A DNA stretch of 64,000 nt from Fimbriimonas ginsengisoli Gsoil 348. Lineage in GTDB: Bacteria > Armatimonadota > Fimbriimonadia > Fimbriimonadales > Fimbriimonadaceae. The first letter of the stretch is position 1; the number at the start of each line of letters is the position of its first letter. A program made the translations under genes and the position numbers. Where the stretch lies: positions 62,001 to 126,000 of the forward strand of contig CAMCVK010000004.1 of assembly GCA_945881865.1 (NCBI GenBank), in the 5' to 3' direction. Below the pieces are notes generated by a model that was given only the letters and a program-made list of their open reading frames with translations, searched no databases and was not told where the DNA came from. Below, one piece after another: positions 1 to 8,367 of the stretch.

Positions 1-2709
1 GCTGCCAGATTCCTCGCTGCCGAAGATCGTGCGGACGATCAGCCCGGCGGCGAAGTCGCTGGCCGTGCCTTCTTTGCTCGGCACCAGCATTTCGCGCTTG
101 CCGCGGCCATCTTCAATTTCGAGGCACGGCATGGCAGATTCTTCTTGCATGCTGTTCATCACGGCGCTCCAAAGCGAGCCGTAATAGGCCCAGTCGGCGT
201 CGGATTCGACCTCCTTCGGCGTGGTAGGTCCGTAAAGATGCACAATCCGTCGGCCGTCTCTGCCTTTCGAAAAGGCGGGAGCCACGAACTCGATCCACGG
301 TTGGCCCGGCGGAGGACCGCTCGGCTTCAGCACGGAGACCTCGAAATGCAAGTTGGTCTTATCGCGTGGCCAAAGCTCGCGGGCGCGATGCTCTCGGTCG
401 AGGACGCCCTGAATGATCCGCTGGCCGGCAAGGCGCAGCAGCTCTCGTTCGTCGCGCTCGAATCCGTTCGCCGGGTCGGTCAGACGGCTCTCAAGCGCGT
501 TGAACAGAACAGTTGGAGCTTCCTCCAGGTCAAGTTTTGCCAAATTGGTCGCTGCGTACAAGCCGTCGAAGACGCGCCAGCGGTCACGTTTGCGAACCGG
601 ACGGATGCCGAGCCTCGCTCCAAACTGGTAGCGAAACGCGCAGATCGCAGCGTCGCGCAGGTGGTCCGGCCGAAACTTCGCCGGAAGCACAGGCAGTTGC
701 GCCATCGTCTTCTCCGGCTCCAGGTAGGCGACGGGCGGCGACGGTTCCACCGGTGCCGCCAATATTTCCGATAGCACGCGGTCGGATTCGGCGGTCGCCT
801 CTTCCGGCAACGGAACCCAGCGGTCGCGCGGGATGTCCCGAAGGTCCGCGCCCGGATCGAACGATGCGATCGCTTGCCGCACCGATTCGATATAAAACGC
901 CGGGATGTTGTCCGTGTCGTCGCCGGCCTTCGGGTAGCTGAGAATCAGCGTCGATTGCGCCGCCGCGCAAACCTTGTAGAAGTCGTCGCGCTCCGATTCC
1001 GCCTCGCGGTGCGAGTTCTTTAGCCTTGGCCAGTCCATACGGAGCCGGGAGATAATGCCGCGCTCCTCGTCCGTGAGAATTGGATCCTCTTTTCGTCGAC
1101 GGGGGAAGGTGCCTTCGAGCATTCCCAATACGATGATCGTGTCGGAATTTTGCAGCGCGTCCACGTTGGCCGTCACCTGGATGCCGTCATCACTGGCGGG
1201 GTAACGGTACCGGCCGTTCTCCCACTGCCTTCGGCAAAGCGCAACAAAGGCGCGGAACGACTCGCCTTCATCGGAGCGAAGCTGACGAACCGACGCCTCG
1301 CCGGCCACCACCCGTTGCATCGCGTTTTGTGCGAAAGAATCCCGAGCGATGATCCAGGCTGGAGCGGGCCGCGCCGAATCCATCCACGGTAACTTTGGCA
1401 AGAGGCCGCGAAGCAGGCTGTACCACTCGGTGGACCGACGGCTTCCGGTTGGGAGGGTCTGTCGGAAGTTCACGACTTCGGCCAGCCATTGATACGGTTC
1501 GGGTTGCTCGCCCAGCCACGCGGCCAGCTTTTTCCAGGCTTCGTCTCGGGATTCAGTGGCGTGCCAGGTCCGGATTTTGTCAATCAGCGTCTCGGTTTCC
1601 GTGCGAGACAGTCCGGAATCTGGGTTATCGATCACCGAAATGAGCTCGCGGATGTCGGTCTGCGAGGCAGCCTCTAGGACTTTTAACGTGTTTCGAACGC
1701 TTGCGTTCGAAAGGAGCGGATCGGCGCACGTGAGCCGGAGCGGAATGCCGAGCCGTCGCGATGCCGAGAGCAGCAATGGGGCATAGTTCGTGAGGTCGCG
1801 AACGTAAATCGCTGCATCCTCGGCTTCGGCAACGGTTCGCAAGGCCCATTCGCACTCGTGCAACGGGTCGGCGGCGCTTTGGATGACCGCGCGCACGGGG
1901 CTGCTGGGCAAGGTCTCGGTGCCGAACAGATTTCGCAACAGCTCGTTTCCGTCGCCCACCGCCTCAGCGTCCTGGCCAAAGTCGAGGACAGTCTGTTTTG
2001 CCGTTCGGAAGATATCGGCGTTCGCGGCGTGACGCTCGACCAGTACGGTGACTTCCATGCCCTGCTCCACCGCCCACTTGAGCCAGCGCACCCGCAAAGG
2101 ATGCTGCTCCGAGAAGCCGAGCACCAGGACTCGGCGCGTAAAAGCATCAAGATCGGGCACCGCCGACATGCAGGCGCGGATTTGTTGCGAATGGGTTTGA
2201 TAGCCCAGCTCGGCGAGCAGCCTGCCGGAGCGATCGTCCAACTCGGCGAGCCAGCCAAGTTTGTGGCCGAACGCCTCGCTCACGTCGCCGGACATCTGCC
2301 GAAGGTCGTCGGCCGTGATGCCCCAGGCGTGGAGTTCGCGCAGTGTGGCGCCGATGGCGGCTTGCGTGCCCGGGAAGCGTAGGCTCGGCCCGACTTCGTC
2401 GAGACCCGGCAGCATGGCGTTGATGACCTGCCCGCAAGCCTCGGCGACCGCTGCCTCGTGAATATTCTGTGGCGCGACCCGCCGCGCCTCTTCGCCAGCA
2501 AGTTGAAGGAATCGGCGGACGAGTTCCGTAAACGGAACCGCCTCGATGAGCGTCGTGTCCGGGTCGAGGCACGGTCGGTAGCCCGCCAAAACTGAGTCAG
2601 AGAGGGCGGTCACAATCCCGGCGCGCGTCTCGGCGAATCGCTCCAGGTAGGTGCGGACGGTCCCGAAGCTTGGGACCATTTCGATGATCCTTAGCGTTCC
2701 GTCCTGCAT
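1..2709 (-). CDS. AddB-like / PD-(D/E)XK family recombination exonuclease subunit (partial, runs off left edge)
   Basis: One open frame runs unbroken from an ATG at 2709 to base 1 (903 codons, C-terminus missing). Features typical of AddB/RexB-type proteins, which process double-strand ends with a UvrD-like partner: a helicase-like segment near residues 525-545 (VLGMLEGTFPRRR, then a leucine/threonine-rich TDEER stretch), and a Cys-containing segment near residue 686 (ICAFRYQFGARLGIRPV) matching the first iron-sulfur cysteine region before the nuclease domain. The N-terminus shows no Walker A motif, so the helicase half is probably inactive, and the nuclease residues would lie beyond the edge. 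An alternative ATG is at 2679, with AAGGAT upstream. The 2709 start has a TACAAT hexamer 8 nt before it. Whether it pairs with an AddA cannot be seen here. A specialised paralogue of AddB is possible. Confidence 0.72.
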   Translation of the reverse strand, partial: MQDGTLRIIEMVPSFGTVRTYLERFAETRAGIVTALSDSVLAGYRPCLDPDTTLIEAVPFTELVRRFLQLAGEEARRVAPQNIHEAAVAEACGQVINAMLPGLDEVGPSLRFPGTQAAIGATLRELHAWGITADDLRQMSGDVSEAFGHKLGWLAELDDRSGRLLAELGYQTHSQQIRACMSAVPDLDAFTRRVLVLGFSEQHPLRVRWLKWAVEQGMEVTVLVERHAANADIFRTAKQTVLDFGQDAEAVGDGNELLRNLFGTETLPSSPVRAVIQSAADPLHECEWALRTVAEAEDAAIYVRDLTNYAPLLLSASRRLGIPLRLTCADPLLSNASVRNTLKVLEAASQTDIRELISVIDNPDSGLSRTETETLIDKIRTWHATESRDEAWKKLAAWLGEQPEPYQWLAEVVNFRQTLPTGSRRSTEWYSLLRGLLPKLPWMDSARPAPAWIIARDSFAQNAMQRVVAGEASVRQLRSDEGESFRAFVALCRRQWENGRYRYPASDDGIQVTANVDALQNSDTIIVLGMLEGTFPRRRKEDPILTDEERGIISRLRMDWPRLKNSHREAESERDDFYKVCAAAQSTLILSYPKAGDDTDNIPAFYIESVRQAIASFDPGADLRDIPRDRWVPLPEEATAESDRVLSEILAAPVEPSPPVAYLEPEKTMAQLPVLPAKFRPDHLRDAAICAFRYQFGARLGIRPVRKRDRWRVFDGLYAATNLAKLDLEEAPTVLFNALESRLTDPANGFERDERELLRLAGQRIIQGVLDREHRARELWPRDKTNLHFEVSVLKPSGPPPGQPWIEFVAPAFSKGRDGRRIVHLYGPTTPKEVESDADWAYYGSLWSAVMNSMQEESAMPCLEIEDGRGKREMLVPSKEGTASDFAAGLIVRTIFGSEESGS

Positions 2710-2717
2710 TCCCTTGG

Positions 2718-2723
2718 ATTGTA
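2718..2723 (-). promoter_or_regulatory. -10-like hexamer for the AddB-like gene
   Basis: TACAAT on the minus strand, 8 nt before the ATG at 2709, with no Shine-Dalgarno sequence between. This would place transcription initiation at or next to the start codon (leaderless mRNA). Assigned from sequence only. Confidence 0.45.
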
Positions 2724-2736
2724 TCACCGCTAGGTG

Positions 2737-2742
2737 TATCAT
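2737..2742 (+). promoter_or_regulatory. -10-like hexamer for the 203-aa membrane protein
   Basis: TATCAT lies 6 nt before the GTG at 2749 and no Shine-Dalgarno sequence is present. It sits back-to-back with the opposite-strand -10 at 2718-2723, so the two divergent promoters share about 40 bp. Confidence 0.45.
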
Positions 2743-2748
2743 CCGGTC

Positions 2749-3360
2749 GTGGCAACCCCGGTTTGGTCTCCCCAGAGAAAGCTGTTGGGCAACCTCGTGC
2801 CTGCGCTGGGTTGGTTACCTCTGGTGGCCGGTGGACTGATCGTCATCTCGCTCACGAACGATCTGCTGGGCCTCGGCCTCGCGTTGGTCGTGGCCGGAAA
2901 CGTCGTGGGTTGGCTCTTGCTCAATCAGTTTGGTCTCTACCAAAACGCCGCGATGCGGCGGGAACTGGAGCGCATGCTGGAGCGTCGCGGAGAGAGCCTT
3001 GCCGGTAAATCGTATTTTGTTGGTTTTGCGACTCCTCGCTATACGGGCCTCGTGGATGCCCACGAAGACGTCGGGTTTTTGGTCGTGCAGCCGGAGCAAC
3101 TGCGGTTCGTTTCCGAAACGCGTACGGTGCCGATTTTGCGTCTTGAGGTCCGTCGGATTCGGTTTCGGGCGAACGTCCACTCTGTGCTGGGGCTCGGTCG
3201 GTGGATCTGCGTGGAGGGGGTTTCGGGAGGCAACGAGTTTCGGCTGCTGGTCGAGCCGCGCCAGCACCGGACGATGATGGCCAACATGATGGCCTCGCGC
3301 ACGATGCTTCGCGAGTTACAGACCTGGCTTGAGACAAAGCCGGCTGCGAAAACCGCGTAG
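2749..3360 (+). CDS. small membrane protein with N-terminal hairpin of two membrane segments
   Basis: A 203-aa protein of unknown function. Residues about 13-35 and 38-60 are hydrophobic and form a two-helix hairpin. The rest is soluble: an Arg/Glu-rich linker (RRELERMLERRGE), then a strand-rich region with alternating hydrophobic residues (FLVVQPEQLRFVSETRTVPI), reminiscent of bacterial PH-like domains on short membrane proteins; the resemblance is by pattern only. I chose the GTG at 2749 because a -10-like hexamer lies 6 nt upstream; an in-frame GTG at 2734 would add five residues. It ends 9 nt before the next gene, so the two are probably co-transcribed. Confidence 0.7.
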   Translation: MATPVWSPQRKLLGNLVPALGWLPLVAGGLIVISLTNDLLGLGLALVVAGNVVGWLLLNQFGLYQNAAMRRELERMLERRGESLAGKSYFVGFATPRYTGLVDAHEDVGFLVVQPEQLRFVSETRTVPILRLEVRRIRFRANVHSVLGLGRWICVEGVSGGNEFRLLVEPRQHRTMMANMMASRTMLRELQTWLETKPAAKTA

Positions 3361-3369
3361 GATACGAGG

Positions 3370-3765
3370 ATGGGTCGCCTCCAAGATTTTGTTTCCGACG
3401 CGCGGCGTCGCGTTTTCGACGATCTCCTACAAGGGGTGCCGCCGTCGCTCGGCTCCGTGGATTTGGATGCGTTCGCCAAAGCGCGAGATCGTGGTAAGCC
3501 ACAGCTCGGAACAACCCGTTTTGGGCAACAGGAGGTCCGGCTTGAGTTCATCTACCCGGATTCCCGCTCAGCGGCAATCCTGTTGGAGGTTCGCATTCCC
3601 ACGCCCGAGCGAGTGGTGTTTCTGCCGGTTCCCGCCTGGGTTGTCGAGCAGATCTGGCAGGGCGAGATCACGGGAAGCTACGCGTTCGAATCTGACGCGA
3701 AGACGATGTTGGAGGCCTTTAGTCAGAGCCTCACCTCGGATGCGAATCTACGCTGTTTTGATTAA
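3370..3765 (+). CDS. conserved-looking hypothetical protein, 131 aa; parent of the partial copy at 5993-6235
   Basis: I do not recognise a family. The protein is soluble, with an N-terminal helix (RLQDFVSDARRRVFDDLLQG) and a C-terminal half of strands ending in FLPVPAWVVEQIWQGEI and a helical tail. The stop of the upstream gene (TAG, 3358-3360) also begins a TAGGAT hexamer 6 nt before this ATG, so it may have its own leaderless start or be read from upstream. The C-terminal half (residues ~70-125) reappears at 5993-6235; bases 3646-3732 are identical to 6128-6214, while sequence on both sides has diverged. That pattern suggests gene conversion or a recent partial duplication. Confidence 0.65.
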   Translation: MGRLQDFVSDARRRVFDDLLQGVPPSLGSVDLDAFAKARDRGKPQLGTTRFGQQEVRLEFIYPDSRSAAILLEVRIPTPERVVFLPVPAWVVEQIWQGEITGSYAFESDAKTMLEAFSQSLTSDANLRCFD

Positions 3766-3785
3766 CTTTATCCAGGAAAGCCTCT

Positions 3786-3814
3786 CCCTTTCGCTCACCG
3801 AGCGGGAGAGGTAG
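3786..3814. repeat. hairpin, first element of the intergenic repeat block
   Basis: CTCTCCC and GGGAGAG arms with an inner GCTC/GAGC pairing form an imperfect hairpin about 20 nt after the stop of the 131-aa gene. It begins a block of hairpin-rich repeats that fills 3780-4131. No U-run follows, so it is not a classical terminator. Confidence 0.55.
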
Positions 3815-3838
3815 GAGAGAGAGAAAGCGAAACACAAG

Positions 3839-3969
3839 CCCCCTCCTTTCGCCTCCGAGAGGATGGGATTAGGGGGTGGAGAGTCCCGAGTTTCTGCCTT
3901 TTGCAGTACCCTCTCCCACCCTTACCCTCCCTCTCGCACGCGAAAGGGAGGGAATTAGCAGCTCACAAG
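3839..3969. repeat. intergenic ~131-bp repeat, copy 1
   Basis: First of two tandem copies, the second at 3970-4099; a third lies at 8212-8340. Each copy has two hairpins: a 5' one with CCCTCCTTTCG and a CGAGAGG-type arm, and a 3' one of about 12 bp (CCTCCCTCTCGC with GCGAAAGGGAGG, one mismatch). Copies 1 and 2 differ at only a handful of positions. There is no open reading frame of note. It resembles REP-type elements in size and symmetry. Confidence 0.8.
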
Positions 3970-4099
3970 TCCCCTCCTTTCGGCTCCGAGAGGATGGGAT
4001 TAGGGGTGGAGAGTCCCGAGTTTCTGCCTTATGCAGTACCCTCTCCCACCCTTGCCCTCCCTCTCGCACGCGAAAGGGAGGGGATTAGCAGCTCACAAG
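3970..4099. repeat. intergenic ~130-bp repeat, copy 2
   Basis: Head-to-tail with copy 1 and nearly identical to it. The 3' hairpin ends 40 bp before the stop codon of the minus-strand exported protein gene. Confidence 0.8.
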
Positions 4100-4130
4100 T
4101 TCTCTCCTCTCGCAGGCGAAAGGAGAGAAC
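4100..4130. repeat. additional hairpin of the same family at the 3' end of the exported-protein gene
   Basis: TTCTCTCCTCTCGC pairs with GCGAAAGGAGAGAA (one mismatch). It reads like an orphan 3' hairpin of the 130-bp repeat. It lies 10 bp beyond the stop of the minus-strand gene at 4140 and could protect or end that transcript, but there is no T-run. Confidence 0.55.
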
Positions 4131-4139
4131 GTTTGATGT

Positions 4140-5858
4140 TTAGTTGATGCTGAACGTTGCCGTGTGGGCAGTGTTGATGTCGTGCGTCGAGTTGGTTCGG
4201 GCGGTGACCGTTGCCGAACCAGTCACGGCTGCGCTCTTCACCTTAACCGAGAACTTTGCGAAATTCGTCCCGGCCGGAACGGTCACCGTCCGGGGGGCAT
4301 TTTCGAGATTCGAACTCACGGAGACGTTGAACGTGTAGCCACCAGCCGGTGCCGGGGTGGTCAGGTGGGCTTTCATGAACACGGTATCGCCGCGGTTTGC
4401 CGTCGTCGATGCGGCCGTGATTCCAACGAAGTATTTCGGCTCTTCCCAAAGAATCGCCGCCTGTAGACCGGTGGACGTGACGCCTACCGTCCAGAAGCGA
4501 TTGCCCGTGACCGGCAGCACCCTTGAGGTGGAGAAGGTGAAGGGAACGTTGAGTTCGGCGGAATAATGGAACTCAAGGTGCTCACTGAAGCAGCTGTACA
4601 GGCTTTGGAAGCCATTCTGAGTTGGCCCACCCGCCAAATAGACACGACTACCGGTCGAGGTGAGGCTCGCACCGACATACTGCGGCGCGGTGGTCGCGGC
4701 GGAGATGAAGCTCCACGGCGCCATAGACAGCTCGCCCGTGGACGGGTATTTCATCATAAACTCCCCATCTCCGGTTGTTCGCATGCCGTAAACCATCCAA
4801 TTGTCGCCAACCCTAGTCGCGGCGTAAGGCACGGAAGAAGGCACAGAGATGACGCTCTTGGCGGCGGAAGTCGTGAATCGATCGATTAGGGGTGTGTCAG
4901 AGTCATTTCGGCTGAGCACGATTGTCTGGCTTGAATGAGACCCGATGCCCTCCATGTTAATGTTGCTAACATTATAGTTCAGGGAGCCAGCTTCGCCTGA
5001 AAGATTGCAGTAACCTTCAGTAAACCAGAAGGCCCCGCTCCCATAGCTCGTAGTTTCGGAGAGATACTCCGGCTCCTCATATCTGGAGAGAGTCTGCATC
5101 ACAATTCTAGTCGTGGCCCCGCCCGCTTCTGCGAGATTGCTCTGCCCCGGTACGACGGCCACAAGCTTGTACTCATCTGACGACAACGAAGTTGGCCAGT
5201 TATTCCAGACGTCCGCCTCCACCCAGTAGTTGCCGGCCACCGAGATCGCGGACCCGCTAACGTCGCCTTGGAGCGAGAGGATGAACACGTGATGGAGATG
5301 AGGCGAAAAGCCTCGGGCGGTAAGCGCGAGGGTTAGCTCTTGTGAAGCCCGCGGACCGTTCTGCATCTGGGCGTTCACAACGTCGAACGTTTGCCCGGTC
5401 GCCTCCTGTAGGTAGCCAACTAGCGAAAGGTAGCCGACCGTGGCGCCAGACGAATTGATCTTCCGGAGAAGGAGGTCTTCGGTGGTGCCAGAGATGACCG
5501 GGTTGCCATCTCGCGGCGAGATGACGTAGGTGTTTCCGCTTCCGTCCAGCATGAGCTGAAACTTGCCGGCGAGAGGGCCAGCCGCCGAGACGGCAACCGG
5601 CGTGTTGATCGTGCTGGACCACTGGCGAGTGCCCGCGGCATTGAACCTCGTGACGACAATCTGCTTTCCGCCTCCGGTCACGTCAGCTTGGACTGCCATG
5701 ACGAGGTTGCCCGAAGTGTCGGTTTTGGCATCGAGGAAGACCGGGTTTGTACGCCCGGCAGGCATGAAGTAAGTAGTCCCCAGGCGAATTGGCCCGGCGA
5801 AACAGGCGGCGCTGATGAGAAGCGCCAAGGTTAGAAAGAGGAATTTGAATCGATTCAT
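4140..5858 (-). CDS. exported beta-rich protein with C-terminal Ig/Calx-like domain (paralogue A)
   Basis: 572 aa. A clear Sec signal peptide (MNRFKFLFLTLALLISAACFA, cleavage after about residue 22) leads into a long region of repeated strand patterns such as DASGN/DTSGN, GVGNTYVIS and TRVGDNWMVYG, which looks like a WD/SBBP-type propeller of run-of-the-mill repeats. The last ~95 residues form an Ig-like domain with RGDTVFMKAHLTTPAPAGGYTF and VTVPAGTNFAKFSVKV. The function is unknown; surface or extracellular location is inferred from the signal peptide. It is divergently arranged with paralogue B at 6368-8071, and the two are alike along their whole length, including the C-terminal NSTHDINTAHTATFSI motif. 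Hairpin repeats lie beyond both 3' ends. Confidence 0.75.
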   Translation of the reverse strand: MNRFKFLFLTLALLISAACFAGPIRLGTTYFMPAGRTNPVFLDAKTDTSGNLVMAVQADVTGGGKQIVVTRFNAAGTRQWSSTINTPVAVSAAGPLAGKFQLMLDGSGNTYVISPRDGNPVISGTTEDLLLRKINSSGATVGYLSLVGYLQEATGQTFDVVNAQMQNGPRASQELTLALTARGFSPHLHHVFILSLQGDVSGSAISVAGNYWVEADVWNNWPTSLSSDEYKLVAVVPGQSNLAEAGGATTRIVMQTLSRYEEPEYLSETTSYGSGAFWFTEGYCNLSGEAGSLNYNVSNINMEGIGSHSSQTIVLSRNDSDTPLIDRFTTSAAKSVISVPSSVPYAATRVGDNWMVYGMRTTGDGEFMMKYPSTGELSMAPWSFISAATTAPQYVGASLTSTGSRVYLAGGPTQNGFQSLYSCFSEHLEFHYSAELNVPFTFSTSRVLPVTGNRFWTVGVTSTGLQAAILWEEPKYFVGITAASTTANRGDTVFMKAHLTTPAPAGGYTFNVSVSSNLENAPRTVTVPAGTNFAKFSVKVKSAAVTGSATVTARTNSTHDINTAHTATFSIN

Positions 5859-5992
5859 GAGACACGGTCGATGGCAGCCCGTTACTCCGGCAACCGTACA
5901 GAATTTACCCGACGGTTTCTACGCCCCTTCCGGCAGCAAGGAACACGGCTAATCTGTAAAAATTCCATTGCATTTTGTTGTAGCAGGCGCAA

Positions 5993-6235
5993 TTGGGGCT
6001 AGGAAGTACGGAATTCGCCTGCGAAGACTTCTATCTGGTGGAGGGACCGTCGGCCGCTATCCTGTTTGAGGTACGCCTTCCTACTCCGGAGAGACTGGTG
6101 TTTCTGCCGGTACCGGGCTGGGTTGTTGAGCAGATCTGGCAGGGCGAGATCACGGGAAGCTACGCGTTCGAATCTGACGCGAAGACGATGTTGGAGGCCT
6201 TTAGTCAGAGCCTCGCCTCGGATGCAAATCGATAC
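5993..6235 (+). pseudogene. 5'-truncated copy of the 131-aa gene at 3370-3765
   Basis: In this frame the sequence encodes AAILFEVRLPTPERLVFLPV and the following WVVEQIWQGEITGSYAFES stretch, matching residues ~68-125 of the protein at 3370-3765. The N-terminal half is absent and the reading frame continues without a stop into the exported-protein gene downstream. Bases 6128-6214 are identical to 3646-3732. I treat it as a gene remnant. A fused 692-aa product from the TTG at 5993 is formally possible but would bury the downstream signal peptide. Confidence 0.6.
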
Positions 6236-6367
6236 TATTTACCCAAGCAAGCGTTTTCTACGTCTCTCGAGTGCGGCTCGCCAGCAGATGGCTCGGCACA
6301 AAATTATCCGACGAAAGTATCCGTCAGCCCATTGACAGTCCGGCAAAGCGATCTGTATCATGCTGAA

Positions 6368-8071
6368 GTGATACATCCAAAAAACATTCTAACGGCCCTC
6401 ATTGCTCTGGCGGCCTCGGTTTCCTTTGCGGGACCGGCGCGGTTAGCTACGAGCTTCTTTCTTCCCTCCGGTCGAACAAACCCGGTCATTCTTGATGCGA
6501 AAGCCGACGCCAGCGGAAACCTTGTCACCGCCGCTCAGGCAGACGTTGTCGGCGGAAAGCAAATCGTCATCAGCAAATTCTCTGCCGCCGGAGTGCGACG
6601 CTGGTCGAGCACCATCAATACGCCGGTCGCGGTGACTTCGCCGGGCCAAGTTGCGGGCAAGTTCCAAATCATGCTGGACGGCGTCGGCAATACTTACGTG
6701 TTGTCTCCCCGAGCTGGCAATCCCGTGGTCGATGGCACCACCCAAGACATCATCGTACGCAAGCTCAATGATAGTGGAGCAACCGTCGGATATCTCTCGT
6801 TGGTTGGCTACCTGTTTGAGCAAACCCTCAGAAAGCACAATGTCTTGAACGCGCAAATGCAGAGCATGCCAACCGGATCTGAAGTGGTCATCGCTTGCAC
6901 GGGCGTTCACCTTGACGACGAAGTGTCGAGTGCATACGCTTTCCTACTACGCGGTGGGACTAGCGGATCGTCAATCACGGTCGACGATCGTAACGAGATC
7001 GCTGGCTCTTTCGTTAGCGTTCCCAGGTTTATTCGAACCGATAACTACTCCGTCGCTGGACTTCTCCCCGGCAGACTTACCGCGGAAGAAGGTCCTCAAC
7101 TTCGTCTCTTTCTCAAGAGAGAATTCATCGAATTCAACAACTTGACTTTGGGTTCCCAGTCTTACACGACGTATCTGGCGTATGAAACCGCAATCACGCC
7201 ATCGAGTTTTGATCTTGCAGGCGGCTCCTTTAGCGCAATTGCAGATGTACTGGGATTCGAAGCCGAGGGCGTTGCATCGACAAATGATCAGGGAGTCCTC
7301 TTGAGTAAAGATATGTCTGGTGCCCGGTATATCAGCCGAGGACGCGATTATCTGGATCACAATTACGTTCCATTCCTTTCGGCCCTGCCGCACACGGCGA
7401 CCCGGGTAGGCGACAACTGGTTGGTCTACGGCCAAAGCACGACCGGAGAGGGTGAGTTCTTTCTGCAATATCCGTCAGTTGGTGACCTAACCGCCACCTC
7501 GTTTACGATCTCCGATGCTGCGGGGGCTCCGTACTACGCTGGCAACAGCCTGACGTCGTCGCGAGGCCGGGCATATCTTGCGGGTGGTCCGACGGTAGGG
7601 TCCGTTCAAGGGATGTACAGCTCGTTTAGCGATACGGGTGAACTGCTGTACACGGCGGGGCAAACCCAGCCGTTTACGCTTTCGACTTCGTTCGTGGTTC
7701 CGGCCGCAAACAACCGCTTCTGGACGGTTGGGAGGACTTCGACCGGCCTCCAAGCCGTGATCCTGTGGCGAGAACCAGACTACTTCGTTGGCATCAGCTC
7801 CCCGAAGTTAGTATCGCCGGGGGATACGGTGACGATGAAAGCTCACCTGAACACTCCGGCTCCGTCGGGTGGCTACACGTTCGCCGTCTCGGTTTCGTCG
7901 AACCTGCAAGACGCGCCGCGAACGGTTACGGTTCCGGCGGGCGCTTCGTCGGCAACGTTCACCGTCAAGGTGAAGAACCCCGTCGCGCTCGGCCCGGCAA
8001 CGGTCGTTGCCCGAACCAACGCGACGCACGACATCAACACCGCCCACACGGCGACGTTTAGCATTCGCTAA
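6368..8071 (+). CDS. exported beta-rich protein with C-terminal Ig/Calx-like domain (paralogue B)
   Basis: 567 aa from the GTG at 6368. This start gives a normal signal peptide (MIHPKNILTALIALAASVSFA) at the same place as in paralogue A. The mature part carries the same repeat signatures (DASGNLVTAAQADV, DGVGNTYVLSPRAGN, TRVGDNWLVYGQ) and ends in the same Ig-like domain (PGDTVTMKAHLNTPAPSGGY, TVPAGASSATFTVKV). The middle part (about residues 170-330) diverges most from A. Function is unknown. It is divergent from A with about 500 bp between the signal peptides, a stretch that also holds the gene remnant at 5993-6235. A 30-bp hairpin follows 11 bp after the stop. Confidence 0.72.
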   Translation: MIHPKNILTALIALAASVSFAGPARLATSFFLPSGRTNPVILDAKADASGNLVTAAQADVVGGKQIVISKFSAAGVRRWSSTINTPVAVTSPGQVAGKFQIMLDGVGNTYVLSPRAGNPVVDGTTQDIIVRKLNDSGATVGYLSLVGYLFEQTLRKHNVLNAQMQSMPTGSEVVIACTGVHLDDEVSSAYAFLLRGGTSGSSITVDDRNEIAGSFVSVPRFIRTDNYSVAGLLPGRLTAEEGPQLRLFLKREFIEFNNLTLGSQSYTTYLAYETAITPSSFDLAGGSFSAIADVLGFEAEGVASTNDQGVLLSKDMSGARYISRGRDYLDHNYVPFLSALPHTATRVGDNWLVYGQSTTGEGEFFLQYPSVGDLTATSFTISDAAGAPYYAGNSLTSSRGRAYLAGGPTVGSVQGMYSSFSDTGELLYTAGQTQPFTLSTSFVVPAANNRFWTVGRTSTGLQAVILWREPDYFVGISSPKLVSPGDTVTMKAHLNTPAPSGGYTFAVSVSSNLQDAPRTVTVPAGASSATFTVKVKNPVALGPATVVARTNATHDINTAHTATFSIR

Positions 8072-8081
8072 AATCCGAAAG

Positions 8082-8111
8082 CCCTTCCCTTTCACTTGTG
8101 AGAGGGAAGGG
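8082..8111. repeat. strong hairpin after paralogue B
   Basis: CCCTTCCCTTTCAC pairs with GTGAGAGGGAAGGG over about 14 bp. It lies 11 bp past the stop codon and may stabilise or end the transcript. It is followed by a second hairpin-like stretch (8170-8200) and then repeat copy 3. Confidence 0.6.
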
Positions 8112-8211
8112 TTGGGTAGGGAGAGGTTGCTAGACCATGCTTTTTGGGAATGGCTCTCCCACACCGGCCTCCCTCTCGAAGATGAAAAAGAGGGAGAAAT
8201 CGAGATACAAG

Positions 8212-8340
8212 TCCCCTCCTTTCGTCTCCGAGAGGAGGGGATTAAGGGTGGAGAGTCCCGAGTTTTTGCCTTGTCCAGTAGCCTCTCCCACCCTAGCCCT
8301 CCCTCTCGCACGCGAAAGGGAGGGAATTAGCCGCTCAAAA
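8212..8340. repeat. intergenic ~130-bp repeat, copy 3
   Basis: Same orientation and structure as the tandem pair at 3839-4099, with somewhat more substitutions. Together the copies frame the two paralogous exported-protein genes as direct repeats about 4 kb apart, an arrangement that could support recombination. Confidence 0.8.
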
Positions 8341-8367
8341 TTACTGTCTTTCGTCCGTAAAAGAGAG

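Noticed and set aside
145-774. Plus-strand open frame of 209 codons antisense to the AddB-like gene
   Set aside because: Arg-rich, low-complexity product with no motifs; the minus-strand frame is uninterrupted across 2.7 kb and shows conserved family motifs.
3839-4099. CRISPR array
   Set aside because: Two tandem ~130-bp copies with no spacers, and internal hairpins larger than any CRISPR repeat.
5993-6367. TTG start giving a 692-aa fusion with paralogue B
   Set aside because: It would place a complete signal peptide 125 residues inside the protein, and the extra part is a degenerate copy of another gene.
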